This document shows positions 63,079-64,000 of a stretch of 64,000 nt of DNA, piece by piece. Origin of the DNA: Solobacterium sp. (GTDB taxonomy: Bacteria > Bacillota_I > Bacilli_A > Erysipelotrichales > Erysipelotrichaceae). The first letter of the stretch is position 1; each line of letters begins with the position of its first letter. The stretch covers positions 46,357 to 110,356 of the forward strand of contig JAFWNG010000025.1 of assembly GCA_017510405.1 (NCBI GenBank), in the 5' to 3' direction. The notes under the pieces are model-generated. The model searched no databases. It worked only from the letters and a program-made list of their open reading frames with translations, and was not told the DNA's origin. The translations under genes were made by a program, and so were the position numbers.

Positions 63079-64000
63079 TTACTCGTCGATGTGGATGATG
63101 TTTCCGGAACCGACTGTTCTTCCGCCTTCACGAATGGAGAAACGTGTTCCCTCTTCGACAGCGATCGGCTTCAGCAGCTCAACGTTCATTTCAACGTTAT
63201 CGCCAGGCATGCACATTTCTGTGCCTTCCGGCAGGTTGATAACGCCAGTAACGTCAGTTGTACGGAAGTAGAACTGCGGACGGTAGTTGGAGACGAACGG
63301 TGTATGACGGCCGCCTTCTTCCTTTGTCAGAACGTAAACCTGAGCTCTGAACTTTGTGTGCGGAGTAACGGAACCCGGCTTAGCGAGAACCTGTCCACGT
63401 TCGATCTCATCACGGTTTACACCACGGAGCAGAGCACCGATGTTGTCGCCTGCCTGAGCGAAGTCAAGCATCTTACGGAACATTTCGATACCTGTAACGA
63501 CTGTCTCACGAGTCGGCTTCAGACCAACGATCTGAACTTTGTCGTTGAGGTTCAGTTTACCACGCTCAACACGGCCTGTAGCGACAGTACCACGACCTGT
63601 GATCGTGAATACGTCTTCAACAGCCATCAGGAACGGCTTGTCGAATTCATGCGGTGGAGTCGGGATCCATTCGTCAACTGCATCGAGCAGTTCCTTGATG
63701 GACGGAGTCCACTTCGGATCGCCATTCAGTGCGCCGTATGCGGAACCACGGATGAACGGTGTGTCGTCGCCTTCGAAACCATATTCGGAGAGGAGTTCAC
63801 GTACTTCCATTTCAACGAGGTCGATCAGTTCTTCGTCATCGACCTGGTCGCACTTGTTCAGATAAACAACCATCTTCGGAACACCGACCTGACGGGAGAG
63901 CAGGATGTGCTCACGTGTCTGCGGCATCGGTCCGTCAGAAGCTGCAACGACGAGGATAGCGCCGTCCATCTGAGCTGCACCAGTGATCATGTTCTTGACA
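63079..64000 (-). CDS. tuf: Elongation factor Tu (5' end outside the window)
   Basis: The visible 307 codons are the C-terminal three quarters of EF-Tu: [49 protein letters not shown] (GTP-binding NKCD), domain 2 [13 protein letters not shown], domain 3 and the final [16 protein letters not shown]. It carries aminoacyl-tRNA to the ribosome. The frame is open to the edge, so the start lies beyond position 64000. Its own terminator separates it from the cassette before rpsJ. Confidence 0.98.
   Translation of the reverse strand, partial: VKNMITGAAQMDGAILVVAASDGPMPQTREHILLSRQVGVPKMVVYLNKCDQVDDEELIDLVEMEVRELLSEYGFEGDDTPFIRGSAYGALNGDPKWTPSIKELLDAVDEWIPTPPHEFDKPFLMAVEDVFTITGRGTVATGRVERGKLNLNDKVQIVGLKPTRETVVTGIEMFRKMLDFAQAGDNIGALLRGVNRDEIERGQVLAKPGSVTPHTKFRAQVYVLTKEEGGRHTPFVSNYRPQFYFRTTDVTGVINLPEGTEMCMPGDNVEMNVELLKPIAVEEGTRFSIREGGRTVGSGNIIHIDE

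Overview
The window looks like a chromosomal segment of a Gram-positive, fermentative, gut-type Firmicute. I infer an Erysipelotrichaceae-like bacterium from the zinc-ribbon type S14, the zinc-lid adenylate kinase, a spc operon without rpmD and map, teichoic-acid-type surface genes, many lipoproteins, and mid-range GC. No sequence search was possible, so the family is a judgement, not a result.

Left part (1-16.6 kb), mostly metabolic: a P-loop kinase, a GH13 sucrose-phosphorylase-like enzyme and a PfkB sugar-phosphate kinase (22-3585); a GH1 6-phospho-beta-glucosidase with a small coupled gene (3638-5443); a redox group of EFR1-type ferredoxin, iron alcohol dehydrogenase, LysR regulator, cupin and DUF3737 beta-helix protein (5561-9825); a divergent amidohydrolase; a lipoprotein that is a full cysteine-desulfurase-like PLP enzyme (11323-12795); a membrane protein; and a TetR/PaaK-like adenylating pair with two operator-like sites. 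A truncated MATE transporter follows.

Middle part (16.6-46.2 kb): an MMPL exporter with a very long glycine-periodic secreted coil protein under a divergent TetR; a broken four-carbon acid sugar kinase; tRNA-Asn; a clostripain-family protease; an SPFH / zinc-ribbon / TPM three-gene set; a PTS IIB-like protein; a histone-H1-like basic protein; an O-methyltransferase; an ABC transporter operon ending in a SWIM-SNF2 helicase; an ACT + UPF0210 pair; and a three-gene surface-polymer operon (39358-45317). That operon contains two unusual fusions: nucleotidyltransferase + aminotransferase, and YidC insertase + CDP-glycerol glycerophosphotransferase. It ends in a membrane sulfatase/LTA-synthase-like enzyme.

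Right part (46.3-64 kb), all on the minus strand: the S10-spc-alpha ribosomal protein operons from rpsJ to rplQ, with a recognisable S10 leader and promoter. rplB carries an in-frame TGA at codon 223. Upstream of rpsJ, between it and tuf, lies a six-gene cassette (60131-62954): two small paralogous lipoproteins and one larger protein that share a repeated [V/I]YGPP motif, a radical SAM/SPASM enzyme, a lipoprotein barnase with all catalytic residues, and its barstar inhibitor. This is the best candidate for an undescribed system: a radical-SAM-modified repeat peptide/lipoprotein family coupled to a surface RNase. tuf is cut by the window end.

No CRISPR array, insertion sequence, phage gene or rRNA was seen. 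Three gene remnants (MATE, OtnK-type kinase, a small lipoprotein) indicate ordinary gene decay.
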